Positions 17,995 through 26,288 of a DNA stretch of 64,000 nt are shown here, piece after piece; the stretch's first letter is position 1; every line of letters starts with the position of its first letter. The position numbers and the translations under genes are program-made. Source of the DNA: Mesorhizobium sp. WSM3859 (GTDB taxonomy: Bacteria > Pseudomonadota > Alphaproteobacteria > Rhizobiales > Rhizobiaceae); assembly GCF_002295065.1 (NCBI RefSeq), contig NZ_NSGG01000024.1:1-64000 (forward strand). Reading direction: 5' to 3'. The notes beneath the pieces are model-generated. The model saw nothing but the letters and a program-made list of their open reading frames with translations, did not search any database and was not told the origin of the DNA.

Positions 17995-18173
17995 CTGCCC
18001 CTCATCCGCCCTTCGGGCACCTTCTCCCCGTATAGTGACGGGGAGAAGGAAGCGCCCCGCCGGCTAAGCGTCTTCCTGCAACGTTGATGATTGGCGAAAC
18101 CGTCGAGGAGAGCGCCCCTCTCCCCGTCACTATACGGGGAGAGGATGAGGGCAGGCAGGTGAGGGGCAGCGCC
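17995..18173. repeat. composite palindromic intergenic element, copy A
   Basis: Two inverted outer modules of the form gcccctcatccgccc...cttctccccgtatagtgacggggagaag (17995-18057 and 18111-18173) flank a unique core with aacgttgatgattggcgaaacc. The same core and modules recur in the opposite orientation at 22482-22666, and in a variant at 18891-19049. It fills most of the 585-base gap between the DUF1003 and usp genes. The layout resembles rhizobial RIME-type mosaic elements. Confidence 0.75.
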
Positions 18174-18391
18174 ATCTTTGGGATCCTTGACCCCCGGCCC
18201 GCTTCATAAGGCATGCCGCTGCGCTATCAATGTTGGAGCAAAGCTCCTGGCGTAATCGTCTCCGCCGCCTGGCCTTGATCCACATCAAACCGGCCCCTGT
18301 GGCAGGCCTGATAGGCTGACTATATCCAAACCAGGCCTGATCGTTCAGGCCCACCGGGGCGCATCGCCCCGAGAAATGAGGGATCGCCACC

Positions 18392-18841
18392 ATGTACAAG
18401 AAAATCCTGATCGCCACCGACGGTTCGGAACTCGCCCAGAAGGGCGTCGCCCACGGGCTGGAGCTGGCCAAGGGCTTGGGCGCCACGATCACCTTCGTCA
18501 CGGTCTCCGAGCCGTTCCCGACGCTCGCCTGGGGCGGCGCCATGGCCGGTTACGTCGCCGCCGACGAGCTGGTCAATTACGAGGAGAGCGCGCGCAAATA
18601 CGCCAGCGAGCTGCTCGGCAAATGCAAGGCCGAGGCCGATGCCAAGGGCGTCGGCTCGAAGGGCGTCCATGTCGAGAACCGCACGCCCGCCGAGGCGATC
18701 CTCGAGGTGGCCGCCAGCGAGGGCAGCGATATCATCGTCATGGCCTCGCATGGCCGCCGCGGGCTGGGCCGGCTGGTGCTCGGCAGCCAGACGGCGGAAG
18801 TGGTGTCGCTGACCAGGATTCCGGTGCTGGTGGTTCGGTAG
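18392..18841 (+). CDS. universal stress protein (UspA family)
   Basis: A single Usp domain of 149 residues. It begins MYKKILIATDGSELAQKG and ends with the ATP-binding signature ASHGRRGLGRLVLGSQTAEV (G-x2-G-x9-G-S/T), so it is of the nucleotide-binding type. It is cytoplasmic and usually raised under starvation, oxidative or respiratory stress. It stands alone, flanked on both sides by composite repeats. Confidence 0.92.
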   Translation: MYKKILIATDGSELAQKGVAHGLELAKGLGATITFVTVSEPFPTLAWGGAMAGYVAADELVNYEESARKYASELLGKCKAEADAKGVGSKGVHVENRTPAEAILEVAASEGSDIIVMASHGRRGLGRLVLGSQTAEVVSLTRIPVLVVR

Positions 18842-18890
18842 GGTCCGCCCGGCGGAGGCGGTGTGAGAATGAGATAGGCAGCGATCCTTC

Positions 18891-19049
18891 GCGCCCCCCT
18901 CTGTCCTGCCGGACATTTCCCCCACAAGGGGGGAGATCAGCCGGCGCCGCCGATTTCGCCAACCACCAACGATGCAGGAGTGAGCCTGCGCCGAAACCGC
19001 CAATCTCCCCCCAAGTGGGGGAGATGTCCGGCAGGACAGAGGGGGGCGC
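18891..19049. repeat. composite palindromic intergenic element, variant copy B
   Basis: Two 47-nt arms (18891-18937 and 19003-19049) are inverted copies with about three mismatches. Each holds cccccctctgtcctgccg and a ccccc...ggggg hairpin. The core has tttcgccaaccaccaacgatgc, related to the core of copies A and C. Confidence 0.75.
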
Positions 19050-19092
19050 TGTCCCGCCGGACATCTCAGACTGTCCCGTCGGCCCCGCCGTC

Positions 19093-20151
19093 CTACTGCG
19101 TCGGCAGCAGCGGCGCGCCGGGCGATGCTAGGTCCGGAGACGGAAAGTCGGACGCCGGCTGGCCCGGCACCGCCGACGCGGGCGTCACCGAACCCGGCTG
19201 CGGCAAACCGGGCAACGCCGAGTCCGCCGGCGGAAGCAGGGTGGGCGGCGGCGAGGCCGGCTGCTGCCCGGAATACATCAGCCTCGGCTGGCCGGCATCG
19301 GCGATCGTCGGTCCGAGGCTGCGCTGGATCAGCGCCTCGACGTGGTCGTTGCGCTGGCGCGCGCTATCGGCGCCCATCACCACCACGACCAGATGCCGCC
19401 CGTCGGCATTGTAGGAGGTGACGATGTTGTAGCCGGAGGCACGGATGTAGCCGGTCTTGATACCGTCGACGCCGCGCACGCGGCCCAGCATGTCGTTGTG
19501 GCCGCGCACCAGCCTGCCGCGGAACATGAAGTCGCTTTCGGAGAAATAGTGGAAATGCTGCGGGAAGCGCTTTTCCAGCGCCATGCCCAGCACCGCCATG
19601 TCGCGCGCCGTGGTCACCTGGCCGTCGTCGGGCAGGCCGCAGGCGTTGCGGAAATTGGTGCCGCTCATGCCGAGCGAGCGCGCCTTGGCGGTCATCATGG
19701 CGGCGAACTGGTCCTCCGAGCCGCCGCCCAGATATTCGCCCACCGCCACCGCCACGTCGTTTGCCGACTTCACCACCATGGCGCGGATGGCGGAATCGAC
19801 GTCGATCGTCTCGCCGCGCCTAAAACGCAGTTTTGTCGGCGGCTGCGAGGCGGCATGGTCGGAAACCGGGATCCGCGTTTCCTTGGTCACCCGGCCGCTC
19901 TCCAGCGCCTCGAACAGCATGTAAAGCGTCATCATCTTGGTCAGCGACGCCGGATAGCGCTGCGACCGCGAATTGACCTCGAACAGGGTCTTGCCGGTCG
20001 AGGCGTCGACCACGATCGCCGCGTATTTCTGCGGTTGCGCCGGCACGGCAAGCACGCTTTCAGGCGGTGCTGCCGTCGTGCAGCCGGCAACCAGCGCGAG
20101 CAAGGCCAACACGGCGATGAGTTTCTGGAGGAAAGGGAAGGGACGGGGCAA
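19093..20151 (-). CDS. D-alanyl-D-alanine carboxypeptidase, S11 family lipoprotein
   Basis: About 352 residues from a TTG at 20151. That start gives a complete lipoprotein signal (LIAVLALLALVAGC, lipid-bearing Cys24); no in-frame ATG fits better. Catalytic motifs are SLTK (Ser69, Lys72), SAN (129-131) and KTG in DGIKTGYIRASG. The enzyme trims the terminal D-Ala from peptidoglycan stem peptides in the periplasm. The C-terminal 70 residues are Pro/Ala/Ser-rich and look disordered, in place of the usual PBP5 C-terminal domain and amphipathic anchor. It is a single-gene unit divergent from 20507. Confidence 0.9.
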   Translation of the reverse strand: MPRPFPFLQKLIAVLALLALVAGCTTAAPPESVLAVPAQPQKYAAIVVDASTGKTLFEVNSRSQRYPASLTKMMTLYMLFEALESGRVTKETRIPVSDHAASQPPTKLRFRRGETIDVDSAIRAMVVKSANDVAVAVGEYLGGGSEDQFAAMMTAKARSLGMSGTNFRNACGLPDDGQVTTARDMAVLGMALEKRFPQHFHYFSESDFMFRGRLVRGHNDMLGRVRGVDGIKTGYIRASGYNIVTSYNADGRHLVVVVMGADSARQRNDHVEALIQRSLGPTIADAGQPRLMYSGQQPASPPPTLLPPADSALPGLPQPGSVTPASAVPGQPASDFPSPDLASPGAPLLPTQ

Positions 20152-20289
20152 GACTGTTCTAAAGCTGTTGCTGAGATGCGGCGAAGCTAACGTAACCCAT
20201 GTGCCGCGTCCAACTGGTTAACGGCGGCAATGAAGCATTTGCCCAGGTTTTGGGGGGTGGAGAAGGTGGTTCTTTGTCCTTCGACGTTG

Positions 20290-20426
20290 GCGCCGCCCCC
20301 TCATCCGGCCGCTTCGCGGCCACCTTCTCCCCGTGGGGGGAGAAGAGGCTGGCGCCGGCGCCGACAGTCTCCTCTCCCCTTGGGGAGAGGTCAGCCGAGC
20401 GAAGCGGAGGCTGGGTGAGGGGCCGT
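20290..20426. repeat. pair of palindromic repeat modules
   Basis: Module 20290-20346 (gccccctcatccggcc...cttctccccgtggggggagaag) and module 20370-20426 (ctctccccttggggagag...ggctgggtgagggg) lie in inverted order, in the 355-base gap between the carboxypeptidase and the coiled-coil gene. They are of the same class as the composite elements, without the conserved core. Confidence 0.6.
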
Positions 20427-20506
20427 CCACCCTGGCTTCGCCCCGCTTTTGCCATCCGCCCCAGCTTTCCGCTAATATGTCGCGGCTTGGATTTGGGGGG
20501 ATCGGC

Positions 20507-22420
20507 ATGTCGGAAATCGCCACGGGTACGACCTCGTTGCTCAGGGCCTCGCTCAGCCGCACCGGCAAATGGGCGGCGAGCTTCGCTTTCATCAGCGGCG
20601 CGGTCGGCGACGTGCTCAACCCGCTCGGGCCCTTTGCCGCCTATATTGCCCTGGTCGCTGCCGTCGCGGCCATCGTCATCGCCATCGCCATCGTGCTGCG
20701 GCTGGTGCTGGCCGCCAAGGCGATGCCGGCGCTGATCTTCGCCACCAGTGCGGCGGCAATCGCCGGCGGCGTCTACGGCATCCAGCAGGAAACGAGTTCG
20801 CAGAACGGCGTGATCGCCAATCTTGTGCCTGCGGTCGCCGAGCTGCAGCAATCGCTGGGCATCGTCTCGCAGAAGGTGGCGAAGATCGAGCAGACGGTCA
20901 CCCAGACGCAGAAAACGGTCGAGGAGGTCAAGAAGTCGACCGACACGGTCGCCAAGACCGCGCAGGAGATCGCTTCCACGCAGCAACAACAGACCGCGCA
21001 GGGCGCCGAGACGCAAAAGACCGTGAAGGCGGTGAAGCAAACCACGGATACGGTCGCGCAGAAGACCGAGCAGATCGCGTCCGCCCAACAGCAGCAGTCG
21101 GCGCAGGGGGCGGAGACGCAGAAGACCGTCGAAGCGGTCAAGCAGACGACCGACACCTTGGCCGCCGGCCAGCAACAGCAGCAGGCGCAGGCTGAAAAGC
21201 TGCAGGCGACCACCGAGCAGATCGCCGCTTCGATCGACACCATCGCCAAGGGTTTTGCCCAGCTCTCCGCGCAGGGCGGGGCGATCGCCGATCCGAAGCG
21301 TCCGGACGAGTTCTACCACAACGCCCGCGTCTATGAGCTCGCCGGCGACATGCTCAATGCCCGCCGCTCCTACCTCGCCTTTGCCGGCTTCGATGTCGAC
21401 GCGATCGATCCCTATACGCGCTTTGCCACGCTGCTCCGGGTCCAGGACGGCAAGGCCGGCGCCCGCGAAGTGTTCGGCACGCTCGCGGAAAAGGCCAAGG
21501 CGCCGTCGATCAAGCTCGTGCATCTCCTGCAGTTCGACGATGCGCAGCGGCTCGACAAGCTCAACGTCTTCATCGCGGCCAACCCGGATTACGCGCCGGC
21601 TTACTTTCTCCTGGCGCAGGAGTTTTCCGAGGACCGCCTCGGCAGCCAGACGCTCGCCGACAAGCGCAGCGAGGCGCAGGCGCTGAGCAAATTCGTCTCC
21701 TACGAGAAGGATGGCGGCCTGCTCAAATATTTCGTCGACCAGACGCAGCTGGCCGACTGGCTGGACCGCAGCCGCAGCCGGCTGACGGCGTTGGGCGATG
21801 TGCTCGACCCGTCGCGCTTCGTGCCGACGCTGACTCCGATGCGCTCCAATTCCGGCTGGTCGATGACGATCTCGCTGCCCGAGCCGGCAACGGCGATCTC
21901 CTGGCGCCTCGGCGATTCCGGCCCGTTCACCGACACCGGGGTTATGGCGATGAACGACCAGCGCACCGGCAAGCCGATGCCCAATCCGAGCTTCGAATTG
22001 CCGGACAGCACCGCCGCCACCACCATCGCCATCAAATATCTCGACATCCGCGGCCGCGAAACCGGCCCCTTCGACATCCGTTTCGATCCGGACGGCGCGC
22101 TGCAGCAGGAGAACAAGCAGGTCCTCGATCAGTTCTGGACGTCGTGGATCGCTTTTGATTCCGGCGGCAATCGCGGCCTGGTCTATTTCACCCAGATGCT
22201 GTCCTACCGCTGCGCGATCAAGGAAGTGCATTACAGCCTGAACGGCACGGCGCTCGACAAGGAGATCAAGATGCCGCCCTGCGACGCCAAGGACCCTTAT
22301 GCCATTCCCTCCGACTACCAGCCCTATTTCAAGGTCAAGGACGACGTGAAATCGATGGCGGTGCAGGTGACTTATACGGACGGCACCAAGTCGCCGGTCA
22401 GGGAGTATAAGCGGCAGTAG
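20507..22420 (+). CDS. membrane-anchored coiled-coil protein with 35-residue repeats, unknown function
   Basis: The protein has 637 residues from the ATG at 20507, which follows a G-rich site; longer starts read through a repeat element. Two membrane spans lie near residues 43-70 and 73-90. Next comes a Gln/Thr/Lys-rich coiled coil (about 110-250) with three copies of a repeat starting QKTVE/KxVKxTTDT (135-169, 170-204, 205-232). Residues about 265-420 look helical and TPR-like (DEFYHNARVYELAGDMLNARRSYLAFA). The C-terminal 200 residues look beta-rich. I recognise no named family. A structural or scaffold role at the inner membrane would fit. Confidence 0.75.
   Translation: MSEIATGTTSLLRASLSRTGKWAASFAFISGAVGDVLNPLGPFAAYIALVAAVAAIVIAIAIVLRLVLAAKAMPALIFATSAAAIAGGVYGIQQETSSQNGVIANLVPAVAELQQSLGIVSQKVAKIEQTVTQTQKTVEEVKKSTDTVAKTAQEIASTQQQQTAQGAETQKTVKAVKQTTDTVAQKTEQIASAQQQQSAQGAETQKTVEAVKQTTDTLAAGQQQQQAQAEKLQATTEQIAASIDTIAKGFAQLSAQGGAIADPKRPDEFYHNARVYELAGDMLNARRSYLAFAGFDVDAIDPYTRFATLLRVQDGKAGAREVFGTLAEKAKAPSIKLVHLLQFDDAQRLDKLNVFIAANPDYAPAYFLLAQEFSEDRLGSQTLADKRSEAQALSKFVSYEKDGGLLKYFVDQTQLADWLDRSRSRLTALGDVLDPSRFVPTLTPMRSNSGWSMTISLPEPATAISWRLGDSGPFTDTGVMAMNDQRTGKPMPNPSFELPDSTAATTIAIKYLDIRGRETGPFDIRFDPDGALQQENKQVLDQFWTSWIAFDSGGNRGLVYFTQMLSYRCAIKEVHYSLNGTALDKEIKMPPCDAKDPYAIPSDYQPYFKVKDDVKSMAVQVTYTDGTKSPVREYKRQ
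20909..21202 (+). repeat. in-gene tandem repeat, about 105 bp per unit
   Basis: Nearly three units encode 35-residue (five-heptad) coiled-coil repeats with shared segments TDTVA, IAS-QQQQ and AQGAETQKTV. Unit number could vary between strains by slippage in steps of 105 bp, which keeps the frame. Confidence 0.75.
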
Positions 22421-22481
22421 CGAAGGCCTGCTCGCTGCGAAATCGGTCTGGGGGTTGAGAGTGGATATTTTCTTCCAGCGT

Positions 22482-22666
22482 CGGCGCCGCCCCTCACCTG
22501 CCTGCCGGCATCCTCTCCCCGTGTAGTAACGGGGAGAGGGGGGCAGTCATCGCGGGTTTCGCCAATCGCCAACGTTGCCGGGAAGGCGCCGAGTTTGCGG
22601 CCAGCCCCTTCTCCCCGTCACTATACGAGGAGAAGTGCCCGGCAGGGCGATGAGGGGCGGCGCCGA
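22482..22666. repeat. composite palindromic intergenic element, copy C
   Basis: Outer modules 22482-22546 and 22602-22666 flank a core with gtttcgccaatcgccaacgttgc. It is the inverted counterpart of copy A at 17995-18173. It fills most of the 371-base gap after the coiled-coil gene. Confidence 0.75.
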
Positions 22667-22791
22667 CGGTCAAGAATTGGCTTTCTCGTCCGGACAGGCA
22701 CGGCTGATGCAAATTGCCAACCACTGCGCTTGCGCCGAGAGCCCTGAGCAGGCTCTGTTGCCGGCCACCAAAAGATTCGCGGGATAGCACA

Positions 22792-23895
22792 ATGGATGCC
22801 GTCACCATCAACGCAAAGGGCATCTCCGTCTCGCTCGATCTCGCCGTCGGCCATATCGCCGCCATGGAGGTCGAGGCCGACGGCCGCGTCCTGACGCCGC
22901 TGCATCGCGCGCCCTGGGTCGGCTCGCCGCGCGAGACATTGCCCGCGAACCTGCCCGAAGGCACGGTGCGACTCTCGGGCGATTTCCTCTGCGCGCCTTT
23001 TTCGACGAGCGATGTCGAAGCCGCGCCCCTGCATGGCTGGCCTGCCAACAGCGAATGGGACGTCGTGGAGAACGCCGCGATTGCCGGCGGCCGGCGCGCC
23101 GTGTTCCGGCTGCGCCGTAAGGTGATGGGCGCCACCGTCGACAAGGTCTTCACGCTGCGCGACGGCCATCCGTTCCTCTACCAGGAGCACATCTTCTTGG
23201 GCGGCTCGGGCGCGATCTCCGTCGCCCATCATCCGATGACGGTCATGCAGGGCGGCGGCCGGCTCGCCTTCTCGCCCAAGCGCGTCGCTGTCACGCCCCC
23301 AACGCCGCTGGAGCCCGACCCGGCGCGCGGCCGCTTCATGCTGGCCTATCCGGCCAGAGCCGACGACCTCACGCAGTTTCCGCTCGCCACCGGCGGCACA
23401 ACAGACCTCACCGACTACCGCATGGAAGACAAGCGCGAGGATTTCATCACCCTGGTCGAGGCGGATCACGGCGGCCCCGGCTGGACCGCTGTTGCGCGCC
23501 GCGCCGAGCGGGACCTGGTGCTGGTGCTGAAGAACCCGGCCGAACTGCCGGTGACGATGCTCTGGTTCTCGAATGGCGGCCGCGACTACGCACCCTGGAG
23601 CGGCCGCCATCTCGGCGTGCTCGGCATCGAGGACGGCCGCAGCGCCATCGGCCACGCCGCCTCGCTCGGCGACAATTGGCTCAAGCATGAAGGCGTGGCG
23701 ACTGCGTTTGCGCTGGCCGAAGGGCGGTCGGTCTCGTTCCGCCATGTCATCGGTGCGGTTCCGTTCGCCGAGGCCGAGGCGCCGGGCATCGAAGCCGCTC
23801 GTGACTACTTGCGCGTCCGTACTGTTGACGGTTCGCAAAAGGACGTCCCGTTCGACGGTGACTTCCTGCGCATTGGGCGCTCGGTTCCGGCGTAA
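22792..23895 (+). CDS. galactose-mutarotase-superfamily-like protein, hypothetical
   Basis: The protein has 367 residues from the ATG at 22792; the ribosome site is weak. The sequence is beta-rich without signal or membrane spans. Segments such as LHRAPWVGS, LSGDFLCAPF, LHGWPAN, VFTLRDGHPFLYQEHIFLGG and VAHHPMTVM resemble aldose-1-epimerase-like proteins, with histidines at plausible sugar-binding positions. The assignment to the superfamily is tentative. It has no operon partner; the gene for a P-loop kinase follows after a large palindrome. Confidence 0.6.
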   Translation: MDAVTINAKGISVSLDLAVGHIAAMEVEADGRVLTPLHRAPWVGSPRETLPANLPEGTVRLSGDFLCAPFSTSDVEAAPLHGWPANSEWDVVENAAIAGGRRAVFRLRRKVMGATVDKVFTLRDGHPFLYQEHIFLGGSGAISVAHHPMTVMQGGGRLAFSPKRVAVTPPTPLEPDPARGRFMLAYPARADDLTQFPLATGGTTDLTDYRMEDKREDFITLVEADHGGPGWTAVARRAERDLVLVLKNPAELPVTMLWFSNGGRDYAPWSGRHLGVLGIEDGRSAIGHAASLGDNWLKHEGVATAFALAEGRSVSFRHVIGAVPFAEAEAPGIEAARDYLRVRTVDGSQKDVPFDGDFLRIGRSVPA

Positions 23896-23920
23896 GTTGG
23901 AGGGGCAGCGCATCTGGAAA

Positions 23921-24080
23921 TTCGTCATCCACGGGCGGAGCAAGGAGCGAAGCGACGCGCGCAGACCCTGGAATCCATGCCGTTACCTTGATCGCGCCGT
24001 TACAAGGCCTTGGCGTCACGGAATGGATCCTCGGGTCTGCGCGCGTCGCTTCGCTCCTTGCTCCGCCCGTGGATGACGAA
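23921..24080. repeat. large palindrome with perfect 48-bp arms
   Basis: The arms 23921-23968 and 24033-24080 are exact inverted copies (outer ends ttcgtcatccacgggcgg). The 64-base centre holds ccttgatcgcgccgttacaagg. It fills half of the 321-base gap between two genes. If transcribed it would form a very stable stem and could act as a terminator. A MITE-like or RIME-like origin is possible. Confidence 0.8.
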
Positions 24081-24216
24081 GGGAAGGGCGTTCCGGCCAA
24101 TCTCGAAGGCAGAGACCGCCGGCAAGCCGTCCTAACCTCGGCATCAAGGAACGAGGTTTGAATTTTCCATCCACACCCGCCAAAATACCGGCCGCAACCT
24201 TACCGAAGAGGCGCCG

Positions 24217-24831
24217 ATGTCCGAGATCGCCCATATCACAGCCGCCATCTTCAAGCGTGCCGGCAAGGCCAAGCGCTTCGTCGTCGCCATTGCCGGTCCG
24301 CCGGGTTCCGGCAAGTCGACGCTGTCGGCGAGCCTGCATGAGCTTCTCCCAGAAGGTAGCTCGGAAGTCGTGCCGATGGACGGCTTCCATTATGACGACA
24401 TCATCCTCAACCGCCGTGGCCTGCGTCCCCGCAAGGGCGCGCCGGAAACCTTCGATTTCGCCGGCTTCGAGACGCTGCTGAAGCGCATCCGCTCCGGCGA
24501 GCCGGACATCGCCATCCCGGTCTTCGACCGCAGCATCGAACTGTCGCGCGCGGCGGCCGAGATCGTTTCCGCCGACACAAAATTCATCCTGGTCGAGGGC
24601 AATTACCTGCTGCTCGACGAGGAGCCGTGGTCGCGGCTGGCGCCTTTGTTCGATTTCACCATTTTCGTCGACGTGCCGCGCAACGAGCTCGAGCGCCGGC
24701 TGATGGAGCGCTGGCGCGAGCATGGCAAGTCGGATGAGGACGCCCGCGCCTGGATCGCCTCCAACGACATGCCCAACATCGAGCGGGTGCTGGCGCGGCG
24801 CAGGCCGGCCGATCTGGTCATTGGTCAATGA
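24217..24831 (+). CDS. P-loop kinase of the uridine kinase/pantothenate kinase-like family
   Basis: The protein has 204 residues. Walker A is AGPPGSGKST near residues 25-34. MDGFHYDDIILNRRGLRPRKGAPETFDF is the typical substrate-site segment of this family, and ILVEGNYLLLDEEPW is the second conserved strand. LERRLMERWREHG is the lid region. Related rhizobial proteins are encoded with fructose ABC importers (FrcK), but here the gene stands alone. It would phosphorylate a nucleoside, sugar or pantothenate-like substrate in the cytoplasm; which one is unclear. Confidence 0.82.
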   Translation: MSEIAHITAAIFKRAGKAKRFVVAIAGPPGSGKSTLSASLHELLPEGSSEVVPMDGFHYDDIILNRRGLRPRKGAPETFDFAGFETLLKRIRSGEPDIAIPVFDRSIELSRAAAEIVSADTKFILVEGNYLLLDEEPWSRLAPLFDFTIFVDVPRNELERRLMERWREHGKSDEDARAWIASNDMPNIERVLARRRPADLVIGQ

Positions 24832-24949
24832 CTGGTCGTTGGTTAACGACCCTAGTGATTGGTTAACCTGCTCAATTTTCAATATTTTCCGGCGGGAACT
24901 TTAAGGTTTTCACCCCGTTATCACTCTGTTCCGAATTGTGCGGTGACGG

Positions 24950-24994
24950 AGCAATTCCGAGTGGGCGTGCAACCGCCTTCCGTCCGGAATTGCG
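24950..24994. repeat. dispersed acgcaattcc-type palindromic repeat, divergent copy 2
   Basis: agcaattccga and ccgtccggaattgcg frame a central part that differs from the other copies. It lies 26 bases before the start of the basic protein gene at 25020, so it sits in that gene's 5' leader. Confidence 0.6.
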
Positions 24995-25019
24995 AAAGAA
25001 AACAAGCAGGAGCCGTCAG

Positions 25020-25361
25020 ATGGCAACCAACAGCAGAAAACCCGTGGCCAAGAAAACCCGGGCCACACAATCCAGAGCGACGCAGGCCAAGGCCGGCGCC
25101 GGCCCCGCGACCGCCGAGCGGTCGAAAGACGCCAAGCTGGCCTTTGGCAAGGCGGCACCGAAGAAAGTGACGCCCGGCGCGGCTCACAAGGCAGCGGTCC
25201 ACAAGGTCGCGGCCAAGAGCGGGAAGCATCCGAAGCCCGCGGCCAAGACGTCTGGTCCGATCAGTACCGTGGCGAGCGTCGCGACAGGGGCGGTCGTTGC
25301 CACCGCGCGGCTTGCGGCCTCGGTGTTCAACCGTGGTGGCGCCAAGGCCAAGGCGAAATAG
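25020..25361 (+). CDS. small Lys/Ala-rich histone H1-like basic protein
   Basis: The protein has 113 residues from the ATG at 25020, preceded by CAGGAG. Residues 1-80 are almost all Lys, Ala, Arg, Pro, Thr and Ser (KKTRATQSRATQAKAG, APKKVTPGAAHKAAVHK), like bacterial histone H1-like or phasin-tail sequences. A mildly hydrophobic stretch follows (ISTVASVATGAVVATARLAASVF) and a short basic end. It may bind DNA or polyanions such as PHB-granule surfaces. The family is not certain. Confidence 0.65.
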   Translation: MATNSRKPVAKKTRATQSRATQAKAGAGPATAERSKDAKLAFGKAAPKKVTPGAAHKAAVHKVAAKSGKHPKPAAKTSGPISTVASVATGAVVATARLAASVFNRGGAKAKAK

Positions 25362-25438
25362 GCCCTAGGTTACGCAATCCCACACGGCAGGCTGTGAAGT
25401 CGCTGCGCCCGGCCATTATTCGCTTTCCTGAATAGCTT

Positions 25439-26143
25439 TTAGCCCCTTGCCGGAATAGTGAGGCCCCTTTTCACCGCCGGCCGCGCCAACCCGCGCTCCA
25501 GCCATTCGGCGACGGTCGGGAAATCATCGAAGCCGACCAGGTCGCGCGCTTCGTAGAAGCCGATCAGGTTGCGCACCCAGCCCAGCATCGACACGTCGGC
25601 GATGGTGTAGTCGTCATCCATGATCCACTTGCGGTTCTTCAGCCGCGTTTCGAGCACGCCGATCAGCCGCCGCGACTCGTCGCGGTAGCGCTCGAGCGGC
25701 CGCTTGTCGGCAATCTCGCGCCCGGCGAATTTGTGGAAGAAGCCGACCTGTCCGAAGATCGGGCCGATTGCCGCCATCTGGAAGAACACCCACTGGATCG
25801 TCTCGTAGCGCCGCGCCGGATCGGCGGGAACGAGCTTGCCGGTCTTGTCGGCCAGATAGAGCAGGATGGCGCCGGACTCGAACAGGCCGATCGGCTTGCC
25901 GCCCGGACCATCCGGATCGATGATCGCCGGTATCTTGCCGTTCGGGTTGAGCGACAGGAACTCCGGCGTCCAGCTCTCGTTCTTGCCGATATCGACATAA
26001 TGCGGCTCATAGGGCAGGCCGATCTCCTCCAGCGCGATCGAGACCTTCACGCCATTGGGCGTGGTGGCGGAATAGAGCTGCAGGCGCTCGGGCTGCATGG
26101 CCGGCCAGCGCTTGGCGATCGGAAAGGCGGACAGGTCGGTCAT
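25439..26143 (-). CDS. glutathione S-transferase family protein
   Basis: The protein has 234 residues from the ATG at 26143; a longer start at 26215 is possible. The thioredoxin-like N-domain contains LYSATTPNGVKVSIALEEIGLPYE, NPNGKIPAIID and the glutathione-site ESGAILLYLAD. The C-domain is helical with WIMDDDYTIADVSMLGWVRN. It is closest in layout to the YfcG/YghU-like disulfide-bond oxidoreductases of the GST superfamily. It is cytosolic and alone on its strand. Confidence 0.87.
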   Translation of the reverse strand: MTDLSAFPIAKRWPAMQPERLQLYSATTPNGVKVSIALEEIGLPYEPHYVDIGKNESWTPEFLSLNPNGKIPAIIDPDGPGGKPIGLFESGAILLYLADKTGKLVPADPARRYETIQWVFFQMAAIGPIFGQVGFFHKFAGREIADKRPLERYRDESRRLIGVLETRLKNRKWIMDDDYTIADVSMLGWVRNLIGFYEARDLVGFDDFPTVAEWLERGLARPAVKRGLTIPARG

Positions 26144-26288
26144 CGGAAACTCCGGATAGGGACTGGCGCGGGCGGCGCTCATAATGGGTGGCAAAGAATA
26201 CTGCGGGGTGAGCATGAATTAGGTCCGCAACCGGCCAGGATCAATACACCGGCAAGCGGCTTGCCATGCGCCAACCGGCAGGCTGCGC

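Noticed and set aside
20159..22231. Minus-strand open frame of 690 codons opposite the coiled-coil gene
   Set aside because: It has Arg/His/Asp/Gly-rich antisense composition, no ribosome site or motif, and mirrors a well-supported gene.
17995..22666. CRISPR-like array of repeated palindromes
   Set aside because: Repeat units are unequal, spacers are not uniform, some copies are inverted, and no cas gene is near.
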